From: CAWKGV01 sp963849305
Lineage (GTDB): Bacteria > Pseudomonadota > Alphaproteobacteria > Acetobacterales > Acetobacteraceae
NCBI GenBank assembly: GCA_963849305.1
Contig: CAWKGV010000003.1
Span: 496,001 to 560,000 of the forward strand
Direction: 5' to 3'
Length of the DNA: 64,000 bases
In this document: one piece after another, positions 38,596-47,136 of the stretch
Layout of the letters: every line of letters starts with the position of its first letter
Numbering within the stretch: the stretch's first letter is position 1
The notes under the pieces: model-generated
The model's database searches: none
Seen by the model: the letters and a program-made list of their open reading frames with translations, nothing else
Told to the model about the DNA's origin: nothing
Program-made: the position numbers and the translations under genes

Positions 38596-40001
38596 GCGCT
38601 GGCTGCGAGCTTGGCCAGGAGCCGCACGTGCGAACGAATGCCATGATGAAAGCAGCGCTGCTCGAACTTCTCGTTGGGGCTGTGGACCTGATCGTCGTGC
38701 AAGCCGAAGCCCATCAACAGGCTGTCGATGCCAAGCGTTTGCTTGAAGGAGGAGACCACGGGGATCGACCCTCCGCTGCCAATCAGCACGGCCGGCCGGC
38801 CATATTCCTCGGCCAACACCGCCCGCGCGGCGCGCACGAACGGCAATTCTGTGGGCACCTCGATTCCGGGCGTGGCGGCGAACGTGCGAAACGCCAGCTT
38901 GGCATCCGTCGGCGCTCGCTCGGTGACGAACCGCTTGAACCCCTCGACCACGCTCGCCGGATCCTGATGCGGCACCAGGCGGAACGAAATCTTGGCTCCA
39001 GCCTCGGCGGCGATGACCGTCTTGGCGCCCGCGCCCGAATATCCGCCCCAAATCCCGTTAATGTCGGCGGTCGGCCGCGCCCAGAGCCGCTCCAGCGCCG
39101 GCCGGCCGCGCTCGCCGCCGGGCCGCTCAAGCCCGACGGCGTCCAGGAACGCCGGCTCGTCGAACCCGAGCGCCGCCCAATCCATTGCTTGCGCGTTGCC
39201 GACCTCATTCACGTCGTCGTAGAAGCCGGGGATCTGGATGCGCCCATTCGGATCCGTCAGGTCGCCCAGCGCGCGGGCGAGCGCGTTGATCGGATTGATC
39301 GCCGAGCCGCCATACAGCCCGGAATGCAGGTCGCGGCTCGCCGCGCGCACGATCAGCTCGATATAGGCCATCCCGCGCAACCGTGTCGTGATCGCGGGCG
39401 TATCGATGTCCCACATGCCGGTATCGCTGATCAGCGCCAGATCGGCGCCAAGCTGGTCGCGATTGGCGGTGAGGAAGGGATCGAGATTGATGCTGCCGAC
39501 CTCCTCCTCGCCCTCGATCAGCACGGTGATCCTAGCGGGGATGCCGCCGCCGACAGCGTTCCAGGCGCGGAGCGCCTCGATGAACATCGTCATCTGGCCC
39601 TTGTTGTCCACCGCGCCGCGAGCAACGAACCGCTTGCCGTGCGGGCCGTCTACGAGTTGCGGCTCAAACGGCGGGCTCGACCAGAGTTCGACCGGATCGA
39701 CCGGCTGAACGTCGTAATGGCCATAGAACAGGATGTGGGGGCCCCGATAGCCGTCCGGTCCCGGATGTTGGGCGAGCACAACGGGATGGCCCGAGGTAGG
39801 CCGTATGCTGGCAGCAAAGCCGAGTTCTTCAAGTTCGCCCTGGACCCACTCGGCGGCGCGCAGGCAGTCTTCCTTATGAGCGGGTTGGGCGCTGATGCTT
39901 GGAATCCGCAACAGCGCGAACAGGTTCTCCCGCGACTGCTCAAGCGTCGCGTCCGCTTGTCGCAGCACGGCTTCGACGGTCGCTTGCGTGGGGGCGGGCA
40001 T
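38592..40001 (-). CDS. M20-family metallopeptidase (dipeptidase-like)
   Basis: 469 residues from ATG 40001; the open frame upstream is not conserved. LRIPSISAQPAHKEDCLRAAEWV, LFYGHYDVQPVDPVELWSSPPF (metal His and Asp), ARGAVDNKGQMTMFIEAL (bridging Asp) and LIEGEEEVGSINLDPF (catalytic Glu pair) give the full M20 metal and catalytic set. LHSGLYGGSAINPINALARAL marks the dimerisation domain. These cytosolic zinc enzymes cleave dipeptides or related amides. Its stop overlaps the decayed fetA start. Confidence 0.92.
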   Translation of the reverse strand: MPAPTQATVEAVLRQADATLEQSRENLFALLRIPSISAQPAHKEDCLRAAEWVQGELEELGFAASIRPTSGHPVVLAQHPGPDGYRGPHILFYGHYDVQPVDPVELWSSPPFEPQLVDGPHGKRFVARGAVDNKGQMTMFIEALRAWNAVGGGIPARITVLIEGEEEVGSINLDPFLTANRDQLGADLALISDTGMWDIDTPAITTRLRGMAYIELIVRAASRDLHSGLYGGSAINPINALARALGDLTDPNGRIQIPGFYDDVNEVGNAQAMDWAALGFDEPAFLDAVGLERPGGERGRPALERLWARPTADINGIWGGYSGAGAKTVIAAEAGAKISFRLVPHQDPASVVEGFKRFVTERAPTDAKLAFRTFAATPGIEVPTELPFVRAARAVLAEEYGRPAVLIGSGGSIPVVSSFKQTLGIDSLLMGFGLHDDQVHSPNEKFEQRCFHHGIRSHVRLLAKLAASA

Positions 40002-40099
40002 AATGGCGCTCTCCGGACGGTCGGTCTCGCCCGACCAAACCATAGCGGCCGAGCGGCAACAAGCGCGAGCGCTGAAACGTTTCGCGCGTAAGGATCAGC

Positions 40100-40723
40100 T
40101 CACGGTCCCGGCGCAACGCCGTATGACTTTAGGAACATGGCGACCGAGGCGTTCACAACTCGTTCCACGTCCTTGGGTTGCGCCTCGTCAAGCAGCAGCA
40201 ACCGGCGCCGCAGCACCAGGCATGTCTGGCAGAGCGTCAGGAATTGCTCGGCGGCGAACTCCGGGTCTTGCACCGCGAGTCGGCCTTGCCGCGTCTCCTC
40301 GGCGAGCCACGCCGCGAGATGCCCGATCCCCTGCTCCGGGCCGGCCTTGAAGAACGTCCAGGCCAGTTCGGGGAACTTGGCTGCCTCGGAGATCACCACG
40401 CGATAGATCGTCACCCCAACTTGCGACGACAACAGCCGGACCATGCGTATTCCGATCCCGCGCAGCACGGCGGCTGGATCGCCGTCGTGGTCGGCGCCGT
40501 CGAAGGTCCGGCTAAGGTTTCGTTCGCACTGCTGCCCGACATACGCGGCGAATAGCGCGGCCTTGCTCGGAAAATAGTTATACAGCGTGCCCTTGGACAC
40601 GCCCGCCTCGGCGGAGATGCGGGACATGCTGGCGCCCTCGTATCCATCCGAGGCGAACACCGCCCCCGCTCCGTCAAGGATTTGCGCCCGCTTCTCGGGC
40701 GATAGCGACTCAGCCAGCGTCAT
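40100..40723 (-). CDS. TetR/AcrR-family repressor
   Basis: 207 residues from the ATG at 40723. The N-terminal helix-turn-helix reads ILDGAGAVFASDGYEGASMSRISAEAGVSKGTLYNYFPSKAALF, shown here only as IS-AEAGVSKGTLYNYFPSK, the standard TetR recognition unit. The C-terminal ligand domain is of the AefR type. It diverges from an efflux operon and a palindrome lies between them, so it most likely represses emrAB-nodT and itself, released by a toxic ligand. The open frame further upstream runs through the operator and is not coding. Confidence 0.92.
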   Translation of the reverse strand: MTLAESLSPEKRAQILDGAGAVFASDGYEGASMSRISAEAGVSKGTLYNYFPSKAALFAAYVGQQCERNLSRTFDGADHDGDPAAVLRGIGIRMVRLLSSQVGVTIYRVVISEAAKFPELAWTFFKAGPEQGIGHLAAWLAEETRQGRLAVQDPEFAAEQFLTLCQTCLVLRRRLLLLDEAQPKDVERVVNASVAMFLKSYGVAPGP

Positions 40724-40790
40724 CGTGGAACGTACCCTCCCAAATCCATCTGCTTGACACCGGCGGATCGACCCCACACTGTCGCCCGAC

Positions 40791-40809
40791 TGAACGAACC
40801 GTTCGGTCA
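40791..40809. promoter_or_regulatory. Probable TetR-type operator
   Basis: TGAACGAAC C GTTCGGTCA is a 19-bp palindrome with nine-base arms and a single mismatch, centred at 40800 in the 136-bp divergent spacer. The TGA-C-GAAC/GTTCG-TCA form resembles known sites of AcrR-like repressors. A TTGACA lies at 40754-40759 with a weak CACACT 15 bases on, so the operator would sit just after the efflux promoter. Confidence 0.65.
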
Positions 40810-40859
40810 TATCCGCTACAAGCCTCTCTTGGCAACCATTCGGGGACAGAGCCGTAGGC

Positions 40860-42038
40860 ATGGACGCAGAAACGCGGCCGAGGCTGGAGCGGCGGGATAC
40901 GTCCGAGCCGCGGGCCGATACACCCGGGCGGGAGCATCTTCCCGGCGACCAGCGCGAGCAGAGTGGGCGCGAGCCCGACCGGCGGGCCGACGGCGGCGAT
41001 CCGGACAGCGCCAAACGGAGCCGCCCGCGCCGGCTGCTGCTAATCGTTGTCGGTGTCCTTCTCGGCGCCGCGCTGATCGCCGCCGGGGTGCTGTATTGGC
41101 TGAATGCGCGGGACTACGTCAGCACCGACGATGCCCGGATCGACGGCGACATTACCCAGGTCTCGTCGCGGATCGCCGGCCGGGTCACGCGCCTCTTGTT
41201 CGCCGACAACCAGCATGTCAGCCCCGGCCAGGTGCTGATCGAGCTTGATCCGGGCGACCAGCAAGTCAGGCTAGACCAGGCGCGCGCGCGGCAGGCCAAC
41301 GCGATGGCGCAATTGCAGCAGGCGCGGGCGCAACTCGCCGTGCGCGAGGCCGGCCTCGATCAGGCCAAGGCCAATGTTAAGGTGGCCGACGCCGATCTGT
41401 TCCAGGCGCGACAGAACTGGCTTCGATTCCACCGCATCAACCCAGCCGCGACCACCCAGCAGCAGATCGACGATGCCGACGCCGCCATGCGGTCGCAAAC
41501 CGCGCGCCTCGCGGCGGCGCAGCAGGCAGTGCAAGGCGCGCAGGCCCAAATAGAGGTTGCGGATGCGCAGGTCGCCGCCGCCCAAGCCTCGGAGAAAGCC
41601 GCGGCCGCGGAGGAGGAGACCACCCGCCTGCAGCTCTCCTACACAACGATCGTAGCGCCGGTCGGCGGCCGGGTGACGCACCGCACCGTCAATATCGGCG
41701 ACTACGTGCAGCCCAGCCAGGCGCTGTTCGCGTTGGTGCAGGATGTGCTCTGGGTGCAGGCCGACTTCAAGGAGACGGAGCTGGCGCGGATGCGGCCGGG
41801 TCAGCCGGTGGCTATCTCCGTGGACGCGGTACCTGGTGTCACGTTCCACGGTCGCGTGAACAGCTTCCAAAGCGGCACCGGCTCGGAGTTCAGCTCGCTC
41901 CCGGCCGAAAACGCCACCGGCAACTGGGTCAAAGTCGTGCAGCGCCTGCCGGTGAAGATCACCTTCGACGGCGACGAATGGAAGCAGCACTTCCTGGCGC
42001 CCGGCATGTCGGCCGAGCCCTCCGTGCGGGTGCGCTAA
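40860..42038 (+). CDS. emrA: EmrA/HlyD-family periplasmic adaptor of an efflux pump
   Basis: 392 residues. A charged cytoplasmic N-terminus precedes one membrane helix (LLLIVVGVLLGAALIAAGVLYWL, here residues about 60-80), then YVSTDDARIDGDITQVSSRIAGRV and the lipoyl half-motif VSPGQVLIELDPGD. A long Ala/Gln-rich coiled-coil hairpin spans roughly residues 140-260, and the second half-motif is YTTIVAPVGGRVTHRTVNIGDYV. It links the inner-membrane transporter EmrB to the outer-membrane channel. First gene of a three-gene operon. Confidence 0.92.
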   Translation: MDAETRPRLERRDTSEPRADTPGREHLPGDQREQSGREPDRRADGGDPDSAKRSRPRRLLLIVVGVLLGAALIAAGVLYWLNARDYVSTDDARIDGDITQVSSRIAGRVTRLLFADNQHVSPGQVLIELDPGDQQVRLDQARARQANAMAQLQQARAQLAVREAGLDQAKANVKVADADLFQARQNWLRFHRINPAATTQQQIDDADAAMRSQTARLAAAQQAVQGAQAQIEVADAQVAAAQASEKAAAAEEETTRLQLSYTTIVAPVGGRVTHRTVNIGDYVQPSQALFALVQDVLWVQADFKETELARMRPGQPVAISVDAVPGVTFHGRVNSFQSGTGSEFSSLPAENATGNWVKVVQRLPVKITFDGDEWKQHFLAPGMSAEPSVRVR

Positions 42039-42040
42039 CG

Positions 42041-43564
42041 ATGGAGCATCTGCCCCGCTCGGCGGCGGGCGACCGTAGCCCGTGGTTGATCGGCATGATA
42101 GTCTCGATCGCCACGTTCATGGAGGTGCTGGACGTCACCATCGTGAACGTGGCGTTGCGCAACATCGCCGGCAGCCTTTCGGCTAGCTACGATGAGAGCA
42201 CCTGGATCCTCACCAGCTACCTGATATCGAATGCGATCGTGCTGCCGATCAGCGGCTGGCTTGCCACCATGCTTGGCCGCAAGCGGTTCTACATGGGGTG
42301 CGTCGCGATCTTCACCGCTGCCTCGGTGGCGTGCGCGCTATCTACCTCGCTCACCTGGATGCTGGTCTCCCGGTTCGCGCAAGGCGCAGGCGGCGGTGGC
42401 CTGGCGCCTACCGAGCAGGCGATGTTCGCCGATACCTTCCCGGTACGGTTGCGCCCGCAAGCCTTCGCGCTTTATGGCCTCACGGTGGTATCCGCCCCGG
42501 CCGTCGGCCCGGTGCTGGGTGGCTGGCTCACCGACAATCTCTCCTGGCATTGGGTGTTCCTGATCAACCTGCCGGTCGGGCTGCTGTCGCTGGCATTGGT
42601 GCATTATTTCGTCGTCGAGCCGCCGGCGCTCGCGGAGGATCGGCGGCAGGCGACACAAGGCGGGCTCAGGGTCGATATGATCGGCTTCGCCCTCGTGGTG
42701 CTTGGGTTCGGGGCGTTGCAGATCGTGCTCGATCAATTCTCGCTCGACGACGGTTTCTCTTCGAGCTTTATCGTCGAGCTCTCCGCGGTTTCCGGCGCTT
42801 GCCTGGTCGCGTTAGTGATCCGCGAGCTTACGGTCGCGCAGCCGATCGTCGATTTGCGTCTGTTCGGCCGCTCGCGCAGCTTCGCGATCTCCTGCTTGCT
42901 GATGTTCCTGGTCGGCTTCGTACTTATCAGCACCACCCAATTGCTGCCCGAGCTGACCCAGGAGCTGATGGGGTACAGCGCGTATCAGGCTGGGCTCACG
43001 CTTGGGGTAGGCGGGGTTGCCACCTTCTTCGTCATGCCGATCGCCGGCATCGTCACCGGCCGAGTGATCCAGCCGAAATGGCTGATCCTGATGGCCTTTG
43101 CCGGCACGGGCTGGGCGATGCTCCACTGGTCCGGGCTCGATCTCGACATGTCGTTCTGGATCGTTTCGGATGCGCGGCTGCTGCAAGTCATTTGGCTGCC
43201 GTTCCTGTTCATCCCGCTCAGCGCGGTATCGTACGTGGGCGTGCCGGTGAACGCCAACAACGAAGCTTCCGCGCTGATCAACCTAATGCGCAACCTGGGC
43301 GGCAGCCTCGGCGTGTCGTTCGTGCAGACCCTGCTGTGGTCGCGCGGGCAATTCCATTACGCGCGGCTGGGCGCGCAGATCACGCCATATAACGGCTACG
43401 GCTTCGGCGCGGCACTCGGCCAGATCGCCCGCGCCGTCGAAACGCAGGCGCAAGTGCTGAGCTATCTTGACATCTTCTGGCTGCTCGGTGTCATCGCGCT
43501 CTGCATCTGTCCGGCCGCTCTGCTATTGCCGCGGATGCCCAAGGGCGCGGTCGCCGCGCACTGA
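42041..43564 (+). CDS. emrB: DHA2-family (EmrB/QacA) drug efflux transporter
   Basis: 507 residues from ATG 42041, two bases after the emrA stop. About 14 membrane helices, with IATFMEVLDVTIVNVALRNIAG (motif D1), WLATMLGRKRFYMGC (motif A), RFAQGAGGGGLAPTEQAMF (motif B) and GLTVVSAPAVGPVLGGWL (motif C, antiporter). Expected to expel toxic amphiphiles by proton antiport. Linked to emrA and a NodT-type channel gene. Confidence 0.93.
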   Translation: MEHLPRSAAGDRSPWLIGMIVSIATFMEVLDVTIVNVALRNIAGSLSASYDESTWILTSYLISNAIVLPISGWLATMLGRKRFYMGCVAIFTAASVACALSTSLTWMLVSRFAQGAGGGGLAPTEQAMFADTFPVRLRPQAFALYGLTVVSAPAVGPVLGGWLTDNLSWHWVFLINLPVGLLSLALVHYFVVEPPALAEDRRQATQGGLRVDMIGFALVVLGFGALQIVLDQFSLDDGFSSSFIVELSAVSGACLVALVIRELTVAQPIVDLRLFGRSRSFAISCLLMFLVGFVLISTTQLLPELTQELMGYSAYQAGLTLGVGGVATFFVMPIAGIVTGRVIQPKWLILMAFAGTGWAMLHWSGLDLDMSFWIVSDARLLQVIWLPFLFIPLSAVSYVGVPVNANNEASALINLMRNLGGSLGVSFVQTLLWSRGQFHYARLGAQITPYNGYGFGAALGQIARAVETQAQVLSYLDIFWLLGVIALCICPAALLLPRMPKGAVAAH

Positions 43565-43578
43565 GCGGGAGTGAGAAG

Positions 43579-45105
43579 ATGCGGAAACCCGTCATCGTGG
43601 CGACGGCGGCGCTGTTGCTCGGCGGGTGCACGGTGGGTCCGAACTTTCAGCCGCCCCGCTGGGCGTCCCCGGTGTCCTGGTTCGCGGGCGCGCCGAAGGA
43701 GCGGGCGGAGCGGTCCGAGCCGGTCACGGCGCCTATCAACCCTGAATGGTGGGCGTTGTTCCACGATCCCAAGCTCACCGGGCTCGAGCGTCAAGTCGCC
43801 ACGTCCAACCTCGACGTGCAGGCCGCCGCGGTCCGCGTGCTGGAATCGCGCGCCCAGTTGGGCATCACTCGCGCCGGCTTGCTGCCCACGATCAACGCCA
43901 ATGGCTCCTACGAGCGTTCGAAGCCCAGCAATCTCGGCGAATTCTCGCTGCTCGAGCCGGGGGCCGCCCCGACCGGCTCGCAGGGAACGGAAGCGAACGG
44001 CGCCTTCGGCAACGTTGCCGGGGTGGTGCCGACGCCGCCGAACATCCCGGCCTTCGATGTGTATCAATACGGGCTCGGCGCCTCCTGGGAGCCCGACCTG
44101 TTCGGGCGTGTCCGTCGCTCGATCGAGGCCGGCAACGCGACGCTCACCGCCGCTGCCTGGGCGCAGCGCGCCGCGCTGATCTCGGCGCTCGCCGAGGTGG
44201 GCCGCGATTACGTGACCCTGCGCGGCACGCAGGAGCAGCTTCGCATCGCCCGCGAGAACTTGCGCACCGCGCAACAGGGATTGAACCTCACGCGCGAGCG
44301 TGCCCAGGCGGGGGTAACCACGGATCTCGACGTGGCGAACGCTTCGGCCCAAGTGCGTACGACCGAAGCGCAGATCCCGGCGCTGGAGGCGCAAGAGCGG
44401 GAGCTGATCAATGCGCTGAGCCTGCTCCTCGCCTTGCCCCCGAACGCGCTGGTGTCAGAGCTGTCGGTGCCGCGCCCGGTGCCGCCGGTGCCGCCGCGCG
44501 TGCCGGTTGGTTTCCCCTCGGAACTCGCCCGCCGCCGTCCCGATATTCGCGAGGCGGAGGCGCAGCTTCATGCCGCCACGGCCGATGTCGGCGTTGCGGT
44601 CGCGGACTTTTATCCCTCGATCACGCTGAACGCGAGCTTCGGGTTCCAGGCGATCAGTCAGCCGTTCAACGTGTTCCACTGGAATGCGCGGCAATACTCG
44701 CTGGGACCCGGCATCAATATCCCTATCTTTCAAGGCGGGCAGCTGCGGCAGACCCTGGTGCTGCGCAAGGCCCAGGAGCAGGAGGCCGCCACCGCCTACC
44801 AGCGTACTGTGCTCTCCGCCTGGCACGATGTCGCCAACGCGCTGATCGCTTATCAGGACGAGCAGCGACGGCGCGATCAGTTGATGGGGGCGGTCGCGGA
44901 GAACCGCCGCGCCCTCGGGCTGGCGCAGAGCCGCTATCAGGAGGGGGTCGCCGACTTCCTGCAAGTCCTCGACGCCGAGCGCAGCTTGTTGTCCACCGAA
45001 CTGCAACTCGCGACCAGCACCACCAACGTCTCCACCGACCTCATCTCGATCTACCTCGCTCTTGGCGGCGGCTGGGAGCCGTTCGCACACAACGCCAGTC
45101 GTTAG
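43579..45105 (+). CDS. NodT-family outer-membrane efflux lipoprotein
   Basis: 508 residues. A lipoprotein signal ends at LLLGGCTVGPNF (Cys about residue 17). Two repeated TolC-like halves follow with typical segments EWWALFHDPKLTGLERQV, ASWEPDLFGRVRRSIEAG, PPRVPVGFPSELARRRPDIREAEAQL and RYQEGVADFLQVLDAERSLL. It forms the outer-membrane duct of the emrAB pump. The start has a GGGAGTGAG ribosome site 15 bp after emrB. Confidence 0.93.
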   Translation: MRKPVIVATAALLLGGCTVGPNFQPPRWASPVSWFAGAPKERAERSEPVTAPINPEWWALFHDPKLTGLERQVATSNLDVQAAAVRVLESRAQLGITRAGLLPTINANGSYERSKPSNLGEFSLLEPGAAPTGSQGTEANGAFGNVAGVVPTPPNIPAFDVYQYGLGASWEPDLFGRVRRSIEAGNATLTAAAWAQRAALISALAEVGRDYVTLRGTQEQLRIARENLRTAQQGLNLTRERAQAGVTTDLDVANASAQVRTTEAQIPALEAQERELINALSLLLALPPNALVSELSVPRPVPPVPPRVPVGFPSELARRRPDIREAEAQLHAATADVGVAVADFYPSITLNASFGFQAISQPFNVFHWNARQYSLGPGINIPIFQGGQLRQTLVLRKAQEQEAATAYQRTVLSAWHDVANALIAYQDEQRRRDQLMGAVAENRRALGLAQSRYQEGVADFLQVLDAERSLLSTELQLATSTTNVSTDLISIYLALGGGWEPFAHNASR

Positions 45106-45223
45106 GAAACCGACAAGCTCTGCGCTTGGCTAACGTTTGTGCGCCGCACGGCTGCTTTTTGCCTGCGCGACTGCGGAGGCGCATCATTGCTCCGGAGAAC
45201 GAGGAAAATCCGGGGGCACCGTC

Positions 45224-45634
45224 ATGACCACCGTTGCCGAGATTCTGAGGCACAAGGCCGATCAGGCCGTCACTGTCGCGCCGACCACGCGGATCGCCGA
45301 TCTGGTGCGACTGCTTGCGGCGCGACCGGCCGGCGCGGCCCTGGTCGCGGATCATGCGGATCAGTTGCTGGGCATCGTTAGCGAGCGGGACGTCCTGGGG
45401 AGTCTGGCCGCGAACGGGGCCCGCACGCTCGAAATGACGGCCGGCCAGTTGATGACGCGCCCGATCAGGACTGTCTCGCCGCAAACCGGTCTGTCCGAGG
45501 CGATGCAAATCATGGCTGGGAGCCAATTCCGCCACCTGCCGGCCTTGGAAAATGGTGTCCTGCTCGGGCTTATCAGCATGGCTGACGTCGTCCGCGCTTG
45601 CGTCATGCAAGAACAAGGCGCGCTCGCGGCATGA
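45224..45634 (+). CDS. CBS-domain pair protein
   Basis: 136 residues from ATG 45224; an upstream open frame is not conserved. Two CBS motifs: VTVAPTTRIADLVRLLAARPAGAALV...LLGIVSERDVLGSL and TVSPQTGLSEAMQIMAGSQFRHLPAL...LLGLISMADVVRA. Stand-alone CBS pairs bind adenine nucleotides and act as energy sensors on other proteins. The partner is unknown. About 118 bp of spacer separates it from the efflux operon. Confidence 0.9.
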   Translation: MTTVAEILRHKADQAVTVAPTTRIADLVRLLAARPAGAALVADHADQLLGIVSERDVLGSLAANGARTLEMTAGQLMTRPIRTVSPQTGLSEAMQIMAGSQFRHLPALENGVLLGLISMADVVRACVMQEQGALAA

Positions 45635-45691
45635 CGTCGGCCGGCCCGCCAAGTCAGGAACGCAACAGTGCGCCGGCGAGGCGGCTTTTTA

Positions 45692-45973
45692 TCAAGGACT
45701 GACCGAGCCGACATGAACGTTGGGGTTCTGCCACGGAGGCGTCCCGAGATTGACCTGCTGCGGGGTGGTCGAGGCGCCAGTTGCCGCACCGACCGCGGCA
45801 CCAACCCCGGCGCCAACAGCCGCGCCTGGTGGCCCGGCTATGGCACCCACCAGGGCGCCGGTGCCCGCCCCAGTCGCGGCGCCGCCGGTCGCGCGCTCCT
45901 GCTTATTATAGCCGCAACCGGCCAGGAGCGTGAGCCCGCTCAGGACAAGGATCACCTTCATGGTCTGAGTCAT
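45692..45973 (-). CDS. Glycine-zipper lipoprotein
   Basis: 93 residues from ATG 45973. The signal peptide ends in LLAGCGYNKQ, a clear lipobox. A glycine-zipper stretch follows (ATGAGTGALVGAIAGPPGAA and more), then a short Pro/Asn tail. Such small lipoproteins (OsmB/YmgG-like) are often envelope-stress proteins. It stands alone, convergent with the CBS gene. Confidence 0.82.
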   Translation of the reverse strand: MTQTMKVILVLSGLTLLAGCGYNKQERATGGAATGAGTGALVGAIAGPPGAAVGAGVGAAVGAATGASTTPQQVNLGTPPWQNPNVHVGSVSP

Positions 45974-46056
45974 CGCGGTTTCCCTACTGTTCGCGCGAAA
46001 TGAATCGAGTAGCGGATAAACTGCCTCCGGTTCGATATGTTGCTGGCAGCGAGGTA

Positions 46057-47136
46057 TCACGAGCGCGTGCAATACGGCTGATGCGACCAAATCACCTCGA
46101 TCGTGGTTCCCCCGGGCCAGAAATCGGGCAGGCGGGTCGCCATCCATCGTGCCAAGGCGGCGTTCACCGCGACCGGCTGCTCCTGAGCCATCCAGTGCCC
46201 CGATGGAACGATCACTTCCGCGAGGTCGGCGCAGTCCTGCCGCATCGGGTCCGCCAATCGTGACGTAACCGTCTCGCACGTGTAATCATAGGCTGCGTGC
46301 AAGAACAGGACGGGCATGGTGAGCCTCCCGCCGTTCACGGCGCGGCGGGCATAATCGATGTTGCGGCCGTGGTTCATATACCAGGAATCCGGCCCGAAGA
46401 AGCCGTTGCGCTCCAGCGCGGCGGCGTATTGGTGCATGTCCTCCTCGGTCAGCACCTCGGGATCCCTCGGCAGGTCGGGAGCCTCCCCGGCACCGCCGAA
46501 CCAGCCGCCATCGCTACGTACCAGCGCGGTGCGCGCGGGCTTCCCTTTGCCGGCCGGGTTGCCCTTGCGGAACAGCGCCTTGACCGTGTTGCGGATATTC
46601 GCCTCGAAGGCCGCCTCGGCGGCGGCGAAGTTCTCCTGATAGAAGAGCTGGTACTCCCATTGCCCGGCGGGAAACTCCGCTTCCGGATAGACGGCGCGAT
46701 CGACCAACGGCACCAAATTCTTCGGCGCGAAGCCCTTGGCCAAATAGGGCACGCACGAATTCGCAACGGCGAAGGCGCGTTCCGGATGGTGAGCGGCGAT
46801 GCTCCAGACCACTGGGCTGCCCCAGTCGTGCCCGACCCAGACGGCCCTCTCCCGACCGATCGCATCGAGCAATTCCAGCATGTCGCGCACGATGTGTTCC
46901 AGCGCGTAGTCCTCGTGGCGCGCATAGACACTTGACCGACCGTAGCCGCGCATGTCCGGCGCGATGCAACGGAATCCCAGCGCCGCGAAGCACGGCAACT
47001 GGTGACGCCAGCTCACCGATAGTTCCGGCCAACCGTGCAGGAACATGATCGCCGGAGCGTCCTCCGCGCCGGCAGCCAGGTAGAATGTCGTATGCTTGGC
47101 GGTCTTGACCACGTGCTCGGTGATCCGCGGCGTCAT
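46057..47136 (-). CDS. Alpha/beta hydrolase, epoxide-hydrolase-like
   Basis: 359 residues. HGWPELSVSWRHQLP is the oxyanion HGXP region, CIAPDMRGYGRSS is typical, VWVGHDWGSPVVWS holds the nucleophile Asp, and VPSGHWMAQEQP carries the late catalytic His. The lid region contains Tyr residues as in epoxide hydrolases. It opens epoxides or could act as a dehalogenase; substrate unknown. Its ATG overlaps the stop of the CoA-transferase gene (ATGA), so the two are likely one operon. Confidence 0.87.
   Translation of the reverse strand: MTPRITEHVVKTAKHTTFYLAAGAEDAPAIMFLHGWPELSVSWRHQLPCFAALGFRCIAPDMRGYGRSSVYARHEDYALEHIVRDMLELLDAIGRERAVWVGHDWGSPVVWSIAAHHPERAFAVANSCVPYLAKGFAPKNLVPLVDRAVYPEAEFPAGQWEYQLFYQENFAAAEAAFEANIRNTVKALFRKGNPAGKGKPARTALVRSDGGWFGGAGEAPDLPRDPEVLTEEDMHQYAAALERNGFFGPDSWYMNHGRNIDYARRAVNGGRLTMPVLFLHAAYDYTCETVTSRLADPMRQDCADLAEVIVPSGHWMAQEQPVAVNAALARWMATRLPDFWPGGTTIEVIWSHQPYCTRS

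Noticed and set aside
45655..45690. A short GC-rich stem before a T-run after the CBS gene, considered as an intrinsic terminator.
   Set aside because: The possible stem is too short and imperfect to support the call, though a weak terminator cannot be excluded.
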